From positions 1 to 64,000 of the forward strand of contig JASLID010000020.1 of assembly GCA_030153045.1 (NCBI GenBank): 64,000 bases of DNA, written 5' to 3'. This stretch comes from Flavobacterium sp. Lineage in GTDB: Bacteria; Bacteroidota; Bacteroidia; Flavobacteriales; Flavobacteriaceae. This document shows, one piece after another, positions 23,403-32,412 of the stretch. The notes beneath the pieces are model-generated. The model was not told the DNA's origin, searched no databases, and worked only from the letters and a program-made list of their open reading frames with translations. Position numbers and translations under genes: made by a program. Each line of letters starts with the position of its first letter. The stretch's first letter is position 1.

Positions 23403-24128
23403 TTATTTTAATTTTTGAAGATACATATTCACTACGTTTTCCAATCCTAAATATAACGATTCAGAAATTAATGCGTGCCCAATGGAAACTTCTAACAAAC
23501 CTGGGATATTTTGATTGAAAAACTGAATGTTATCTAAACTCAAATCATGCCCAGCATTGATTCCCAAACCTAATTTATTCGCTAATTTAGCAGATGATAC
23601 ATACGGTAAAATACCGTCTTTATTCCCTAAGCTATATTCATGAGCAAATGCTTCGGTGTATAATTCTATACGTTCGGTTCCGGTTTTTGCGGCACCTTCA
23701 ATCATTTCTAGGATTGGATCTACAAAAATAGAGGTTCTAATTCCGTTGCGTTGAAATTCCTGAATCACTTCTTTTAAATAGTCTTGGTTTTTAACCGTAT
23801 CCCAACCTGAATTTGAAGTTAGCGCTCCAATAGCATCGGGCACCAAAGTCACTTGAGTAGGTTTGCATTCTAAAACCAAATCGATAAAATTATGTTGCGG
23901 ATTTCCTTCAATATTATATTCGGTGTAAACCACATTTTTTAAATCACGCGCATCTTGGTAGCGAATATGACGCTCATCAGGACGCGGATGAATAGTAATC
24001 CCCTGCGCTCCAAAACGCTGAATATTTCTAGCCGCTTCAACAACATTTGGTGTATTACCTCCTCTAGAATTACGAAGTGTAGCAATTTTGTTAATATTTA
24101 CACTTAATTTACATTGGTTTTGATACAT
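23403..24128 (-). CDS. pdxJ: Pyridoxine 5'-phosphate synthase PdxJ
   Basis: Condenses 3-amino-1-hydroxyacetone phosphate with deoxyxylulose 5-phosphate to give pyridoxine 5'-phosphate, the last step of the DXP-dependent vitamin B6 route. The TIM-barrel protein has the N-terminal KLSVNINKIATLRNSRGG, the HPRPDERHI active-site loop and the C-terminal INAGHDLSLDN and VSIGHALISE phosphate-binding segments. The frame is open to 24167, but the promoter at 24157-24164 places the transcript start downstream of that, so ATG 24128 (241 aa) is chosen. First gene of an operon with the hydrolase and the holin-like protein. Confidence 0.95.
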   Translation of the reverse strand: MYQNQCKLSVNINKIATLRNSRGGNTPNVVEAARNIQRFGAQGITIHPRPDERHIRYQDARDLKNVVYTEYNIEGNPQHNFIDLVLECKPTQVTLVPDAIGALTSNSGWDTVKNQDYLKEVIQEFQRNGIRTSIFVDPILEMIEGAAKTGTERIELYTEAFAHEYSLGNKDGILPYVSSAKLANKLGLGINAGHDLSLDNIQFFNQNIPGLLEVSIGHALISESLYLGLENVVNMYLQKLK

Positions 24129-24156
24129 TTTTGTCGTAATTTTAAGTAATGTTTTA

Positions 24157-24164
24157 CAAAAATA
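24157..24164 (-). promoter_or_regulatory. Promoter -7 element for the pdxJ operon
   Basis: TATTTTTG on the minus strand matches TAnnTTTG; the leader to ATG 24128 would be about 22 bases. The -33 element is unclear. Confidence 0.45.
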
Positions 24165-24228
24165 CAAAGTTAAACAAGGTCATTCTCTTATTTTTTAATT
24201 ATTTTGCAGAAGATTATCATCATCGCTT

Positions 24229-24888
24229 ATGACTATTTTAACAGATTATATTAACCAAGACTTAAAACCACTTGACATTCAAGACACTGTGGCAAATGCG
24301 CAAGATTTTTTTCTTGATGTACCCTTTTCGCATTTTCCAGTAATTGAAGAAGGTGTTTTTGTGGGCAATGTATCGAGTGAAGATGTTGAAACTTTCGAAT
24401 TTGACAAAAAACTAATCGATTACAAATATACTTTTGAAGGCTTTTTTACCAGAAGCAATTCCGTTTTACTTGATGTTTTAGACGATTTTGCTAAAAATGA
24501 ATCGAATGTAGTCCCAGTTCTTGACGAGCAAAATAATTATGTAGGTTATTACGAGTTAGAAGACATTGTCAAAATTTTTAACGAAACTCCTTTTTTGAGA
24601 GAATTAGGCGGAATCATTGTTATTGAAAAAGGGATTAACGATTATTCTTTCAGTCAAATTTCTCAAATAGTGGAAGGCAATAATTCAAGATTATTAGGCG
24701 CCTACATTTCAAATGCCGAAAACGGTAAAATTCAAATAACTCTTAAGATTTCCGAAGGAGGTATCAACGAAATCATCCAAACGTTTCGCCGTTATCAGTA
24801 CGATATTATTTCGGAACACCAAGAAGACGACTATTTAAAAACTTTAAAAGAACGTTCTGATTATTTGGACAAATACCTTAATATATAG
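24229..24888 (+). CDS. CBS-domain protein with ACT-like C-terminus
   Basis: A 219-residue cytoplasmic protein. Two CBS repeats occupy about residues 10-65 and 72-128, with VSSEDVETFEF and YVGYYELEDIVKIFNETP as their ends. The remaining part (135-205) looks like an ACT-type regulatory fold (KIQITLKISEGGINEIIQTFRRYQYDI). Such pairs usually sense adenine nucleotides or amino acids. No enzyme domain is attached, so it probably regulates another protein. It lies three bases before nadK, so an AMP/ATP or NAD-linked sensing role is a reasonable guess from context only. Confidence 0.83.
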   Translation: MTILTDYINQDLKPLDIQDTVANAQDFFLDVPFSHFPVIEEGVFVGNVSSEDVETFEFDKKLIDYKYTFEGFFTRSNSVLLDVLDDFAKNESNVVPVLDEQNNYVGYYELEDIVKIFNETPFLRELGGIIVIEKGINDYSFSQISQIVEGNNSRLLGAYISNAENGKIQITLKISEGGINEIIQTFRRYQYDIISEHQEDDYLKTLKERSDYLDKYLNI

Positions 24889-24891
24889 TCT

Positions 24892-25776
24892 ATGAAAATC
24901 GCTATTTTCGGTCAGTTTTATCAAAATACGACTTCGCCTATCATTGAGCGACTTTTTACCTTCTTAAATCAAAATAAAGTTAACGTTTTCATTGAAGAAA
25001 AATTTTCGGTCATTTTAGTCGAAAATAAGCTTATCGAAAATACTTATTCAAAATTTTCATCTCATAAAGATTTAGACAAATCATTCGACATGCTGATTAG
25101 CGTGGGTGGTGACGGTACTTTCTTACGTGCTGCCACTCTTGTTCGCAACTCAGGCATTCCAATTTTAGGCATAAATGCTGGAAGATTAGGATTTTTAGCG
25201 ACTGTGCAACAAAATAATATTGAAAATTTCCTGCAATTGGTTTTAGAAAAAAAATATACCATTTCTAAACGAACATTGTTGAGCTTAAGTTGTTCGCCAA
25301 AAGTAGATTCGATTACAGAATTGAATTTTGCCATGAATGAAATCACAGTAAGCCGAAAAGACACCACTTCGATGATCACTATTGAGACGTATTTAAATGG
25401 TGAATATTTAAATTCTTATTGGGCAGATGGTTTAATTATTTCGACACCAACCGGATCAACGGGATATTCTATGAGTTGTGGCGGCCCTATACTAACACCA
25501 GACGCCAACAGCTTAGTCATTACACCCATTGCACCACACAATTTAAACGCCAGACCTCTTGTTATTCCAGACAATACTACTATAAAATTAAAAGTTACTG
25601 GTCGTGAAGAAAACTATTTGGTTTCGCTTGATTCCCGAATTGCTTCCGTAAAAAACGAAGCCATTTTGACTATTAAAAAAACACCTTTCAAAATCAATAT
25701 GGTTGAAATTCCGGAGGAAACTTTCTTAAAAACCCTTCGAAATAAATTACTTTGGGGCGAAGACAAACGCAATTAG
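24892..25776 (+). CDS. nadK: NAD kinase
   Basis: Phosphorylates NAD to NADP using ATP. The 294-residue protein has the diagnostic GGDGTFLRA at 72-80, NEITVSRKD in the middle, and STPTGSTGYSMSCGGPI, the conserved NAD-binding segment, near residue 180. The C-terminal DNTTIKLKV and VSLDSR strands are normal. It is close-coupled to the CBS-domain gene and ends about 130 bases before the separately promoted DUF6089 gene. Confidence 0.96.
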   Translation: MKIAIFGQFYQNTTSPIIERLFTFLNQNKVNVFIEEKFSVILVENKLIENTYSKFSSHKDLDKSFDMLISVGGDGTFLRAATLVRNSGIPILGINAGRLGFLATVQQNNIENFLQLVLEKKYTISKRTLLSLSCSPKVDSITELNFAMNEITVSRKDTTSMITIETYLNGEYLNSYWADGLIISTPTGSTGYSMSCGGPILTPDANSLVITPIAPHNLNARPLVIPDNTTIKLKVTGREENYLVSLDSRIASVKNEAILTIKKTPFKINMVEIPEETFLKTLRNKLLWGEDKRN

Positions 25777-25859
25777 TTTTCATAGTAAATACTACAACTG
25801 CCACTTTTCCGTTTTTAACTAAAATTCTACAACAATTCATCTAGAATATAAGTTTTCAC

Positions 25860-25889
25860 TTTGTTAAGTGGTCATAATTAGTATATTTG
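25860..25889 (+). promoter_or_regulatory. Complete promoter for the DUF6089-uppS-bamA operon
   Basis: TTTG (25860-25863), 18-base spacer, TATATTTG (25882-25889). It is among the best consensus matches in the window. The transcript would start near 25896, only about nine bases before ATG 25905. Confidence 0.7.
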
Positions 25890-25904
25890 CAACCTATTAT
25901 AAAA

Positions 25905-26588
25905 ATGAAGAAAGTTTATCACATACTGTTTTTGTTATTCATTACCAATTTTGCACACGCACAAATACACGAAATAGGCGTATTTGCTGGTGGTAGCAAC
26001 TATATTGGCGATATCGGAAAGACCAATTACATTGCTCCAAACGAGCCTGCTTTTGGCATTTTGTATAAATGGAATAAAAACCCGAGATATTCTTGGCGTT
26101 TTTCGGCAACGAGAAGTAAAATATCAGGAAATGATGCCGATTCTGATTTAAATTCAAGACAAGAAAGAGGTTTGTATTTTGAAAATAGCCTAACAGAATT
26201 TTCTGCAGGTTTTGAATTCAATTTTTTCGATTTCAATTTGCACAATCCTCCGTTTTTTGCTACTCCTTATTTATATACAGGTCTAAGTTATTTTAGATCG
26301 GATGAATTATATGTGATAAACAAACAAACTTATATAGACGATACGTCAGGAAATATAGCTATTCCCATAGTAGCTGGTTTTAAAATGAAAATTTCTGAAA
26401 GTTTTGTTTTAGGAATCGAAAGTGGAGCCAGATACACATTTACTGATAATATTGATGGAAGTTTCCCGGAAAATAGTAAATTTGACACCCTAAAATTTGG
26501 CAATACAAACAGTAACGATTGGTATGTATTTACCGGCGCTACATTGACCTATACTTTTGGCAACAAACCTTGTTATTGCAGAGAATAA
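25905..26588 (+). CDS. DUF6089 outer-membrane beta-barrel protein
   Basis: A 227-residue exported protein with signal peptide (residues 1-19, ending FAHAQ). The mature part alternates polar and aromatic residues in strands (VFAGGSNYIGDIG, FSAGFEFNFFDF, YTGLSYFRSDE, VFTGATLTYTFG), as in small eight- to ten-stranded OmpW/PorT-like barrels, and ends with the odd cysteine pair CYCRE. Its exact function is unknown. In Bacteroidota it regularly precedes uppS and bamA, as here, which suggests a link with outer-membrane assembly. ATG 25905 is used because an in-frame TTG at 25887 lies inside the promoter. Confidence 0.87.
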   Translation: MKKVYHILFLLFITNFAHAQIHEIGVFAGGSNYIGDIGKTNYIAPNEPAFGILYKWNKNPRYSWRFSATRSKISGNDADSDLNSRQERGLYFENSLTEFSAGFEFNFFDFNLHNPPFFATPYLYTGLSYFRSDELYVINKQTYIDDTSGNIAIPIVAGFKMKISESFVLGIESGARYTFTDNIDGSFPENSKFDTLKFGNTNSNDWYVFTGATLTYTFGNKPCYCRE

Positions 26589-26591
26589 TAC

Positions 26592-27332
26592 ATGAGCTTA
26601 CTTAATTCTATAAATACCGACAATTTACCTAAACACCTGGCCATTATTATGGACGGAAACGGTCGTTGGGCCAAACAAAAAGGGTTATTGCGCGCACTTG
26701 GACACGAAAGCGGAACCAAATCGGTTCGAACTACAGTAGAAGCCTGTGCAAAATTAGGAATAGAAAATTTAACACTCTATGCGTTTTCAACCGAAAACTG
26801 GAATCGTCCTAAGCTAGAAGTAGACACCCTAATGAAACTACTAATCAATTCTTTAAAGAAAGAGTTGGCCACTTTAGTAAAAAATGACATCAAATTAAAC
26901 TCCATAGGTAATCTTGAAAACCTTCCAAAATCAGTTCAAAAAGAGCTTTTAGAAGTCATCGAGAAAACCAAAAACAACAAACGCATGACCCTTACTCTAG
27001 CCCTAAGCTACGGCTCAAGAGAAGAAGTCTTAAATGCTGTTAAAAATATTGCAAGTAAAGTTAAAAATAATATAATTTCGATAGATACTATTGATGAATC
27101 CATATTTAATAAGCATCTTTACACACACGATTTACCTGATGTAGATTTAGTAATAAGAACAAGCGGCGAGCACCGCATTAGTAATTTTTTACTTTGGCAA
27201 ATAGCTTATGCCGAATTTTATTTTACCGATGTATTGTGGCCGGATTTTAGTGAAGACAATTTATATGAAGCCATTATTAGCTATCAAAAACGCGAACGTA
27301 GATTTGGAAAAACAAGTGAACAAATTAAATAA
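26592..27332 (+). CDS. uppS: Isoprenyl transferase (undecaprenyl diphosphate synthase)
   Basis: Cis-prenyltransferase adding isopentenyl units to farnesyl diphosphate to make the C55 lipid carrier for peptidoglycan and O-antigen. The 246-residue protein has the catalytic Asp21 in IIMDGNGRWAKQKG, the ALGHESG loop, TLYAFSTENWNRP, and the C-terminal DLVIRTSGEHRISNFLLWQ and FTDVLWPDF motifs. It starts three bases after the DUF6089 stop and its last codons overlap the likely bamA start. Confidence 0.96.
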   Translation: MSLLNSINTDNLPKHLAIIMDGNGRWAKQKGLLRALGHESGTKSVRTTVEACAKLGIENLTLYAFSTENWNRPKLEVDTLMKLLINSLKKELATLVKNDIKLNSIGNLENLPKSVQKELLEVIEKTKNNKRMTLTLALSYGSREEVLNAVKNIASKVKNNIISIDTIDESIFNKHLYTHDLPDVDLVIRTSGEHRISNFLLWQIAYAEFYFTDVLWPDFSEDNLYEAIISYQKRERRFGKTSEQIK

Positions 27333-29991
27333 TTTTTTAAGTTTAAAAAACAGTATCAAAATTGTGCTGTTCTTTTTATTTTATAGTACTACACAAGTAA
27401 ATGCTCAAGATAGACTTCAGTTTGATCAAGGCAAACCCTACATATTAAAAAAAGTAAACGTTACCGGCAAAGTTTCTTACAACGAACAAACTATAGTGAC
27501 TTTTGCAGGTTTAGCTAAAGGACAACACATTACCGTACCTGGTGAAGAAATAAGTAATTCTATTAAGAAATTATGGAAACTAGGACTATACAATGATGTA
27601 AACTTTTATGTAGATCAAATCGAAGGAGATAGCATTACATTAAACTTACATTTAAATGAATTACCTAAACTTAAAGAAGTAAAATTTATTGGTGTTAAAA
27701 AAAGTGTAGTTGAAAGCTTAATTAAAGACAATAATTTAACGGCCGAAAAAATAGTTAACGAAAATCTTATTACTACCACAAAATATTATATTGAAAATAA
27801 ATATAAAAAAGAAGGTTTTTACAATACAAAAGTTAACATTACTACTGTAGAAGACACCGAAACAATTAACCATGTAAATATGGTGGTTAATATTGATAAA
27901 GGCAAAAAAATAAAAGTAAGTAAAATTATTATTGATGGCAATGAACAGCTTACGGATGGTAAAATTCGTAGAGCAATGAAAAACACCAAACAACAAAGTT
28001 ATTTACACTTATTTAAATCTTCAAAATACATTAAAGAAAAATACAAAGAAGACTTAAACTCTATTGTAGACAAATACAAAGAAAAAGGTTTTCGTGATGC
28101 TCGTATCGTTTCTGACTCAATAATATTCAATCAGGAAAAGAAAAAACTTTCAATCAAATTGAACATTGAAGAGGGTAATAAATATTATTTTGGTGATATA
28201 AAATTCTTAGGAAACACAGTATATAGCGATCAAGTTTTAGCACGTGTTTTAGGTGTTAAAAAAGGAGATGTGTACAACGGAATTCTTTTACAAAAAAGAA
28301 TTGCTGACCAAACTAAACCTGATGGAGAAGATTTAACCAACCTATATCAAAACAACGGATATTTATTTTCAAACATCAATCCTGTTGAAGTAAGAACAGC
28401 AAACGACACAATCGACATGGAAATCCGTGTAGTTGAAGGTCCTTTGGCATATTTTAATAAAATTTCGGTGGTTGGAAATGACAAAACAAACGACAAAGTA
28501 ATTTACCGTGAACTTTTAACCAAACCAGGCGACATTTACAGTAAAGAGTTAGTCGTAGGAACTATTCGTGAGTTAGGTCAATTAGGATTCTTCGATGCAG
28601 AAGCCATTAAACCTGATTTTGAAAATGTAGATCCTGCAGCTGGAACTGTAGATATCAAATACAATGTTGTCGAAAAAGGAGCCAGCCAAATAGAACTTCA
28701 AGGAGGTTATGGCGGTGGCGGATTTATTGGAACTCTTGGTTTGTCATTTAATAATTTCTCTATAGGAAACATCTTTAAAAAACACGCTTACAAACCGCTT
28801 CCAATGGGAGATGGTCAAAAATTATCATTGCGTTTACAAGGAAGTACTTATTTCCAAACCTATAGTTTCTCATTTTCTGAACCGTGGTTTGGAGGTAAAA
28901 AACCGGTATCTTTTTCAGGAGGTATTTCATATAGTAAGCAATTTTCAAATAATTTTATAAGCAACAGAGTTGATAAATCTAGAAGTTTTAACATCTTTAC
29001 AGCTTCGGTTGGATTGGCTAAAAGACTTCAGGTACCAGATAGATTTTTCACACTATCAAATACATTAAGCTATCAACATTATGATTTAAATAACTATAAT
29101 GTAGGGTTGTTTACTTTTGGAGATGGAGCTTCAAGAAACTTATCATACACTGTTGGTTTAAGTAGAAATAACAAAGGAGTAAATCCAATTTTCCCAACCT
29201 ATGGGTCAGAATTTAGTGTCTCTGCGAAATTTACACCACCATACTCTTTATTTAATGGTGTTGATTACAAGAATCTTGAAAATCTAGAGGAATATAAATT
29301 AAAAAATACTGTTGACAGATCAAATATGCCAGACGGTAATGGAAATATAGTTAGCATTGGAGATTATATTGACAGTAATGGCAATACGGTTTTCGACAAT
29401 CATACCCTTGCTGCTGTTGATAGAGCAAAAGTTGATCAGAAAAAATTCAATTGGTTGGAATATTACAAAGTAAAATTCAAAGCAGAGTGGTTTACACCTG
29501 TTTATGAAAAATTAACTTTACGTACATTAGGTGAATTTGGCTTTATGGGAGCTTACAACAGCGATAGAGGATTAGTACCATTTGAACGATTCTACTTAGG
29601 AGGTGACGGATTAGCCAATTACTCAATGGATGGTCGTGAAACAATCCAATTACGTGGTTATCCTAACAACTCATTAACGCCAGTAAAAAATGGCGCGCAA
29701 ATTGGTGCTACAGTATACAATAAATTCTCCCTAGAATTACGTTATCCTATAACATTAAAACAAGCTGCCTCGATTTACGCATTAACATTTGTCGAAGCAG
29801 GTGCTGCATTTGTAGATTTTCAAGGATACAATCCTTTTAATCTAAAAAGATCAGCAGGAGTTGGATTAAGAGTATTTATGCCGGCATTTGGACTATTAGG
29901 TATTGATTTCGGACATGGTTTCGACTCATTAACTCCAGGGGGTGTTAAAAACGGATGGGAGACACATTTTATAATAGGTCAACAATTTTAA
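27316..29991 (+). CDS. bamA: Outer membrane protein assembly factor BamA
   Basis: Omp85-family insertase that folds beta-barrels into the outer membrane. The N-terminal 27 residues after the chosen GTG are a signal peptide (SIKIVLFFLFYSTTQVNAQ). Five POTRA domains follow to about residue 430, seen as repeated VNVTGKVSYNEQ, KFIGVKKS, IIDGNEQLTDGKI, FLGNTVYSDQVL and VVGNDKTNDKVI segments. The C-terminal half is the 16-strand surface-antigen barrel ending in an aromatic residue (IIGQQF), with the FERFYLGGDG and LRGYP loop (VRGF-type motif) near residue 770. The frame is open back into uppS; GTG 27316 gives a normal signal peptide and a 17-base overlap. ATG 27265 is an alternative. Confidence 0.94.
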   Translation: MNKLNNFLSLKNSIKIVLFFLFYSTTQVNAQDRLQFDQGKPYILKKVNVTGKVSYNEQTIVTFAGLAKGQHITVPGEEISNSIKKLWKLGLYNDVNFYVDQIEGDSITLNLHLNELPKLKEVKFIGVKKSVVESLIKDNNLTAEKIVNENLITTTKYYIENKYKKEGFYNTKVNITTVEDTETINHVNMVVNIDKGKKIKVSKIIIDGNEQLTDGKIRRAMKNTKQQSYLHLFKSSKYIKEKYKEDLNSIVDKYKEKGFRDARIVSDSIIFNQEKKKLSIKLNIEEGNKYYFGDIKFLGNTVYSDQVLARVLGVKKGDVYNGILLQKRIADQTKPDGEDLTNLYQNNGYLFSNINPVEVRTANDTIDMEIRVVEGPLAYFNKISVVGNDKTNDKVIYRELLTKPGDIYSKELVVGTIRELGQLGFFDAEAIKPDFENVDPAAGTVDIKYNVVEKGASQIELQGGYGGGGFIGTLGLSFNNFSIGNIFKKHAYKPLPMGDGQKLSLRLQGSTYFQTYSFSFSEPWFGGKKPVSFSGGISYSKQFSNNFISNRVDKSRSFNIFTASVGLAKRLQVPDRFFTLSNTLSYQHYDLNNYNVGLFTFGDGASRNLSYTVGLSRNNKGVNPIFPTYGSEFSVSAKFTPPYSLFNGVDYKNLENLEEYKLKNTVDRSNMPDGNGNIVSIGDYIDSNGNTVFDNHTLAAVDRAKVDQKKFNWLEYYKVKFKAEWFTPVYEKLTLRTLGEFGFMGAYNSDRGLVPFERFYLGGDGLANYSMDGRETIQLRGYPNNSLTPVKNGAQIGATVYNKFSLELRYPITLKQAASIYALTFVEAGAAFVDFQGYNPFNLKRSAGVGLRVFMPAFGLLGIDFGHGFDSLTPGGVKNGWETHFIIGQQF

Positions 29992-29992
29992 T

Positions 29993-30000
29993 TATATTTG
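29993..30000 (+). promoter_or_regulatory. Promoter -7 element for the skp/ompH pair
   Basis: TATATTTG begins two bases after the bamA stop codon. The transcript would start near 30007, about 25 bases before ATG 30032, allowing the chaperones to be made independently of bamA. Confidence 0.42.
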
Positions 30001-30031
30001 ACGTAGTTAGTTGAACTTAATATTCAAGTTT

Positions 30032-31036
30032 ATGAAAAAAGTTTTTTTATGGCTTATGTTTTTTGTGATTACTTTACCAAGTATAGCACAAACTAAAGTG
30101 GGAGTAAAAATAGGATATATCGATATGGATTATATCCTAGAAAACGTTCCTGATTACAAAGAAGCTTCTACACAATTGGAGCAAAAAGCGCAAAAGTGGA
30201 AGCAAGACATCGAAGTCAAAAAAAACGAAATAACCAAACTTAAAGATATTCTTAAAAACGAAAAGGCGCTTTTAACCAAAGAGCTTATTGAAGAAAGAGA
30301 AGAAGAAATAAAATTCTTAGAAGCTGATTTAATCGATTACCAACAAAAAAGGTTTGGCCCAAAAGGTGACTTAGCCATTCAAAAAGCATCAATCGTAAAA
30401 CCCGTTCAGGATCAGGTTTTTACCGCAGTACAAGATATAGCCGAAGCTAAAAATTACGATTTTATTTTCGACAAATCATCTGATATGACCATGTTATTTT
30501 CAGCAAAAAGATTCGACATTAGCGACCAAATTGTAAGAACAATAACCAGATCTGAAAAAAGAGAAGAAATGAGCAAAAAACAGCTCAAAGCTCTTGAAGA
30601 AAAAGAAACAAAAGAAGACAAAGTCGACGACAATCCAGCTTTAGCCGAAAGACAACGTATTTTAAACGACAAAAAAGCAGCTCGTGAAAAAATGTTAGAG
30701 GATCGTAAAAAAGCTACTGATCAAAAGAGGAAAGATTACGAAGAGAAAAGAAAAAAATTACAAGAAGAAGAGGCAGCAAAAAAATCTGGCACAACAATTG
30801 ATTCTACTTCTGTAAACAATAAACAATTAGACAATTTCAATAAAGTTGAAGATAAAAAAGTAGCTCAAGACTCTATAAAAGCAAGTAAAGAAGCTGCCCG
30901 TTTAAAAGCAATTGAAAACAACAAAAAAGCTTTAGAAGAACGCAAAAAAGCGCTCGAAGAAAAAAAGAAAAAAATACTTGAAGAAAGAGCAGCCGCTAAA
31001 AAAGCACAAGAAGAAAAATTAAAAACAAAAAATTAA
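30032..31036 (+). CDS. OmpH/Skp-family periplasmic chaperone, long form
   Basis: Skp-type chaperones hold unfolded outer-membrane proteins in the periplasm. After a signal peptide (1-20) the Skp domain spans about residues 25-170: VGVKIGYIDMDYILENVP then a long amphipathic coiled coil and a short return strand (KNYDFIFDKSSDMTMLFSAK). Unlike canonical Skp (about 160 aa), it continues for some 150 residues of almost purely charged sequence rich in Lys, Glu and Ala (EERKKALEEKKKKILEERAA-like), predicted as a long single helix. ATG 30032 is used rather than the upstream TTG. It lies directly after bamA, as in many bacteria. Confidence 0.92.
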   Translation: MKKVFLWLMFFVITLPSIAQTKVGVKIGYIDMDYILENVPDYKEASTQLEQKAQKWKQDIEVKKNEITKLKDILKNEKALLTKELIEEREEEIKFLEADLIDYQQKRFGPKGDLAIQKASIVKPVQDQVFTAVQDIAEAKNYDFIFDKSSDMTMLFSAKRFDISDQIVRTITRSEKREEMSKKQLKALEEKETKEDKVDDNPALAERQRILNDKKAAREKMLEDRKKATDQKRKDYEEKRKKLQEEEAAKKSGTTIDSTSVNNKQLDNFNKVEDKKVAQDSIKASKEAARLKAIENNKKALEERKKALEEKKKKILEERAAAKKAQEEKLKTKN

Positions 31037-31060
31037 ATAATTATTACACTAATACTAAAA

Positions 31061-31561
31061 ATGATGAAACAGATTAAAACTTTACTTATTGCAGCAGTTA
31101 TGTTTTTAGGAGCAAATACTATGAACGCTCAAACAAAAACTGCACATATCGATGTTAACGACTTATTGGCTAAAATGCCAGAAATGACATCTGCAAAAGC
31201 ACAGTTAGAAAAATTAAGCAAAACTTTCGATACTGAGTATTCAACAATGGTAACTGAATACCAAACAAAAATGAAAAAATACGAAGGTGAAGCTTCAACT
31301 CAAACAGAAGCTATCAACGAAACTCGCGCAAAAGAAATGCAAGATATGGGTCAACGTATTCAACAATACAGAGATTCTGCACAAAAACAATTGCAAGAAA
31401 AAGAAGTTGAAATCGTTAAGCCTATCATGGATAAAGCTAAAGCAGCAATTGTAAAAGTTGCTAAAGCAAAAGGATTCCAATATGTAATGGATTCAGCAAG
31501 CTTAATTTTAGCTGACGGACCAAACTTGTTTGATGACGTGAAAAAAGAATTAAAATTCTAA
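31061..31561 (+). CDS. skp: OmpH/Skp-family periplasmic chaperone
   Basis: A canonical-length (166 aa) Skp. Signal peptide at 1-24 (ending TMNAQT), then KTAHIDVNDLLAKMPEM, a Lys/Glu/Gln-rich coiled-coil hairpin (tentacle) and the closing strand KGFQYVMDSASLILADGP. Trimer formation with a central cavity is family knowledge. It lies 24 bases after the long-form paralogue, so the two are co-transcribed and may act on the same BamA clients. It is followed by a strong terminator. ATG 31064 is an equally valid start. Confidence 0.94.
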   Translation: MMKQIKTLLIAAVMFLGANTMNAQTKTAHIDVNDLLAKMPEMTSAKAQLEKLSKTFDTEYSTMVTEYQTKMKKYEGEASTQTEAINETRAKEMQDMGQRIQQYRDSAQKQLQEKEVEIVKPIMDKAKAAIVKVAKAKGFQYVMDSASLILADGPNLFDDVKKELKF

Positions 31562-31580
31562 TTCATTCAAAATAAATTAA

Positions 31581-31618
31581 AAACTGTTTCGTTCTAAAAG
31601 CGAAACAGTTTTTTTTTT
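31581..31618 (+). terminator. Terminator after the skp genes
   Basis: AAACTGTTTCG and CGAAACAGTTT, an 11-base stem with a nine-base loop and at least eight T. The murI start codon lies only 11 bases beyond. Confidence 0.9.
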
Positions 31619-31629
31619 ACATTTTTTTT

Positions 31630-32412
31630 ATGAGCAACAAAAACCCTATTGGCTTATTTGATTCTGGAATTGGAGGAACTTCCATCTGGAAAGAAATCCA
31701 TCAATTATTACCCCATGAAAACACCATCTATTTAGCCGATAGCAAAAATGCACCTTACGGTAAACGATCCAAACAAGAAATCATCGATTTGTCTTGCAAA
31801 AATGTCGATTTTCTGTTAGAGCAAAACTGCAAAATGATTGTTGTGGCCTGCAATACAGCCACCACAAACGCCATAAAAGAACTAAGAGAAAAATACCCTC
31901 ACATTCCGTTTATAGGCATAGAACCGGCCATTAAACCCGCTGCAAATCAATCAGAGACACAAACCATTGGAATTCTGGCTACGAAGGGCACTTTAAACAG
32001 TGATCTTTTCAACAAACAAGTTGAAAGTTACGACAAAGTAAAAATAATAGAACAAGTAGGCTACGGATTGGTAGAACTTATTGAAGGCGGTAAAATACAA
32101 TCGGACGAAATGAGTAATTTGCTCAAAATATACCTGAGACCTATGATTAAAGCCAATATCGATTACCTGGTTTTAGGTTGTAGTCACTACCCGTATTTAA
32201 TTCCTGAAATTAAAAAAATAATGCCCGATCACATTAAAATAATAGATTCCGGGCAGGCAGTTGCCAAACAAACAAAATCTGTACTAGAAAAAAACGACCT
32301 TTTAAATACATCCAATACAAAAGCCACTACCCTATTTTACACAAATAGCGATGCTGAAGTTTTAAAAACTATCTTAGGCTTTTCAGAAAATGTTTTTGAA
32401 AAAGATTTTTAG
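31630..32412 (+). CDS. murI: Glutamate racemase
   Basis: Converts L- to D-glutamate for peptidoglycan. The 260-residue protein has FDSGIGG (Asp11), the catalytic Cys74 in VVACNTATT and Cys184 in VLGCSHYP, the acid/base pair of the family. The length is typical. It lies on the same strand as the envelope operon but immediately after a terminator and without a visible -7 element, so it is either expressed by read-through or from a promoter I cannot see. Confidence 0.95.
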   Translation: MSNKNPIGLFDSGIGGTSIWKEIHQLLPHENTIYLADSKNAPYGKRSKQEIIDLSCKNVDFLLEQNCKMIVVACNTATTNAIKELREKYPHIPFIGIEPAIKPAANQSETQTIGILATKGTLNSDLFNKQVESYDKVKIIEQVGYGLVELIEGGKIQSDEMSNLLKIYLRPMIKANIDYLVLGCSHYPYLIPEIKKIMPDHIKIIDSGQAVAKQTKSVLEKNDLLNTSNTKATTLFYTNSDAEVLKTILGFSENVFEKDF

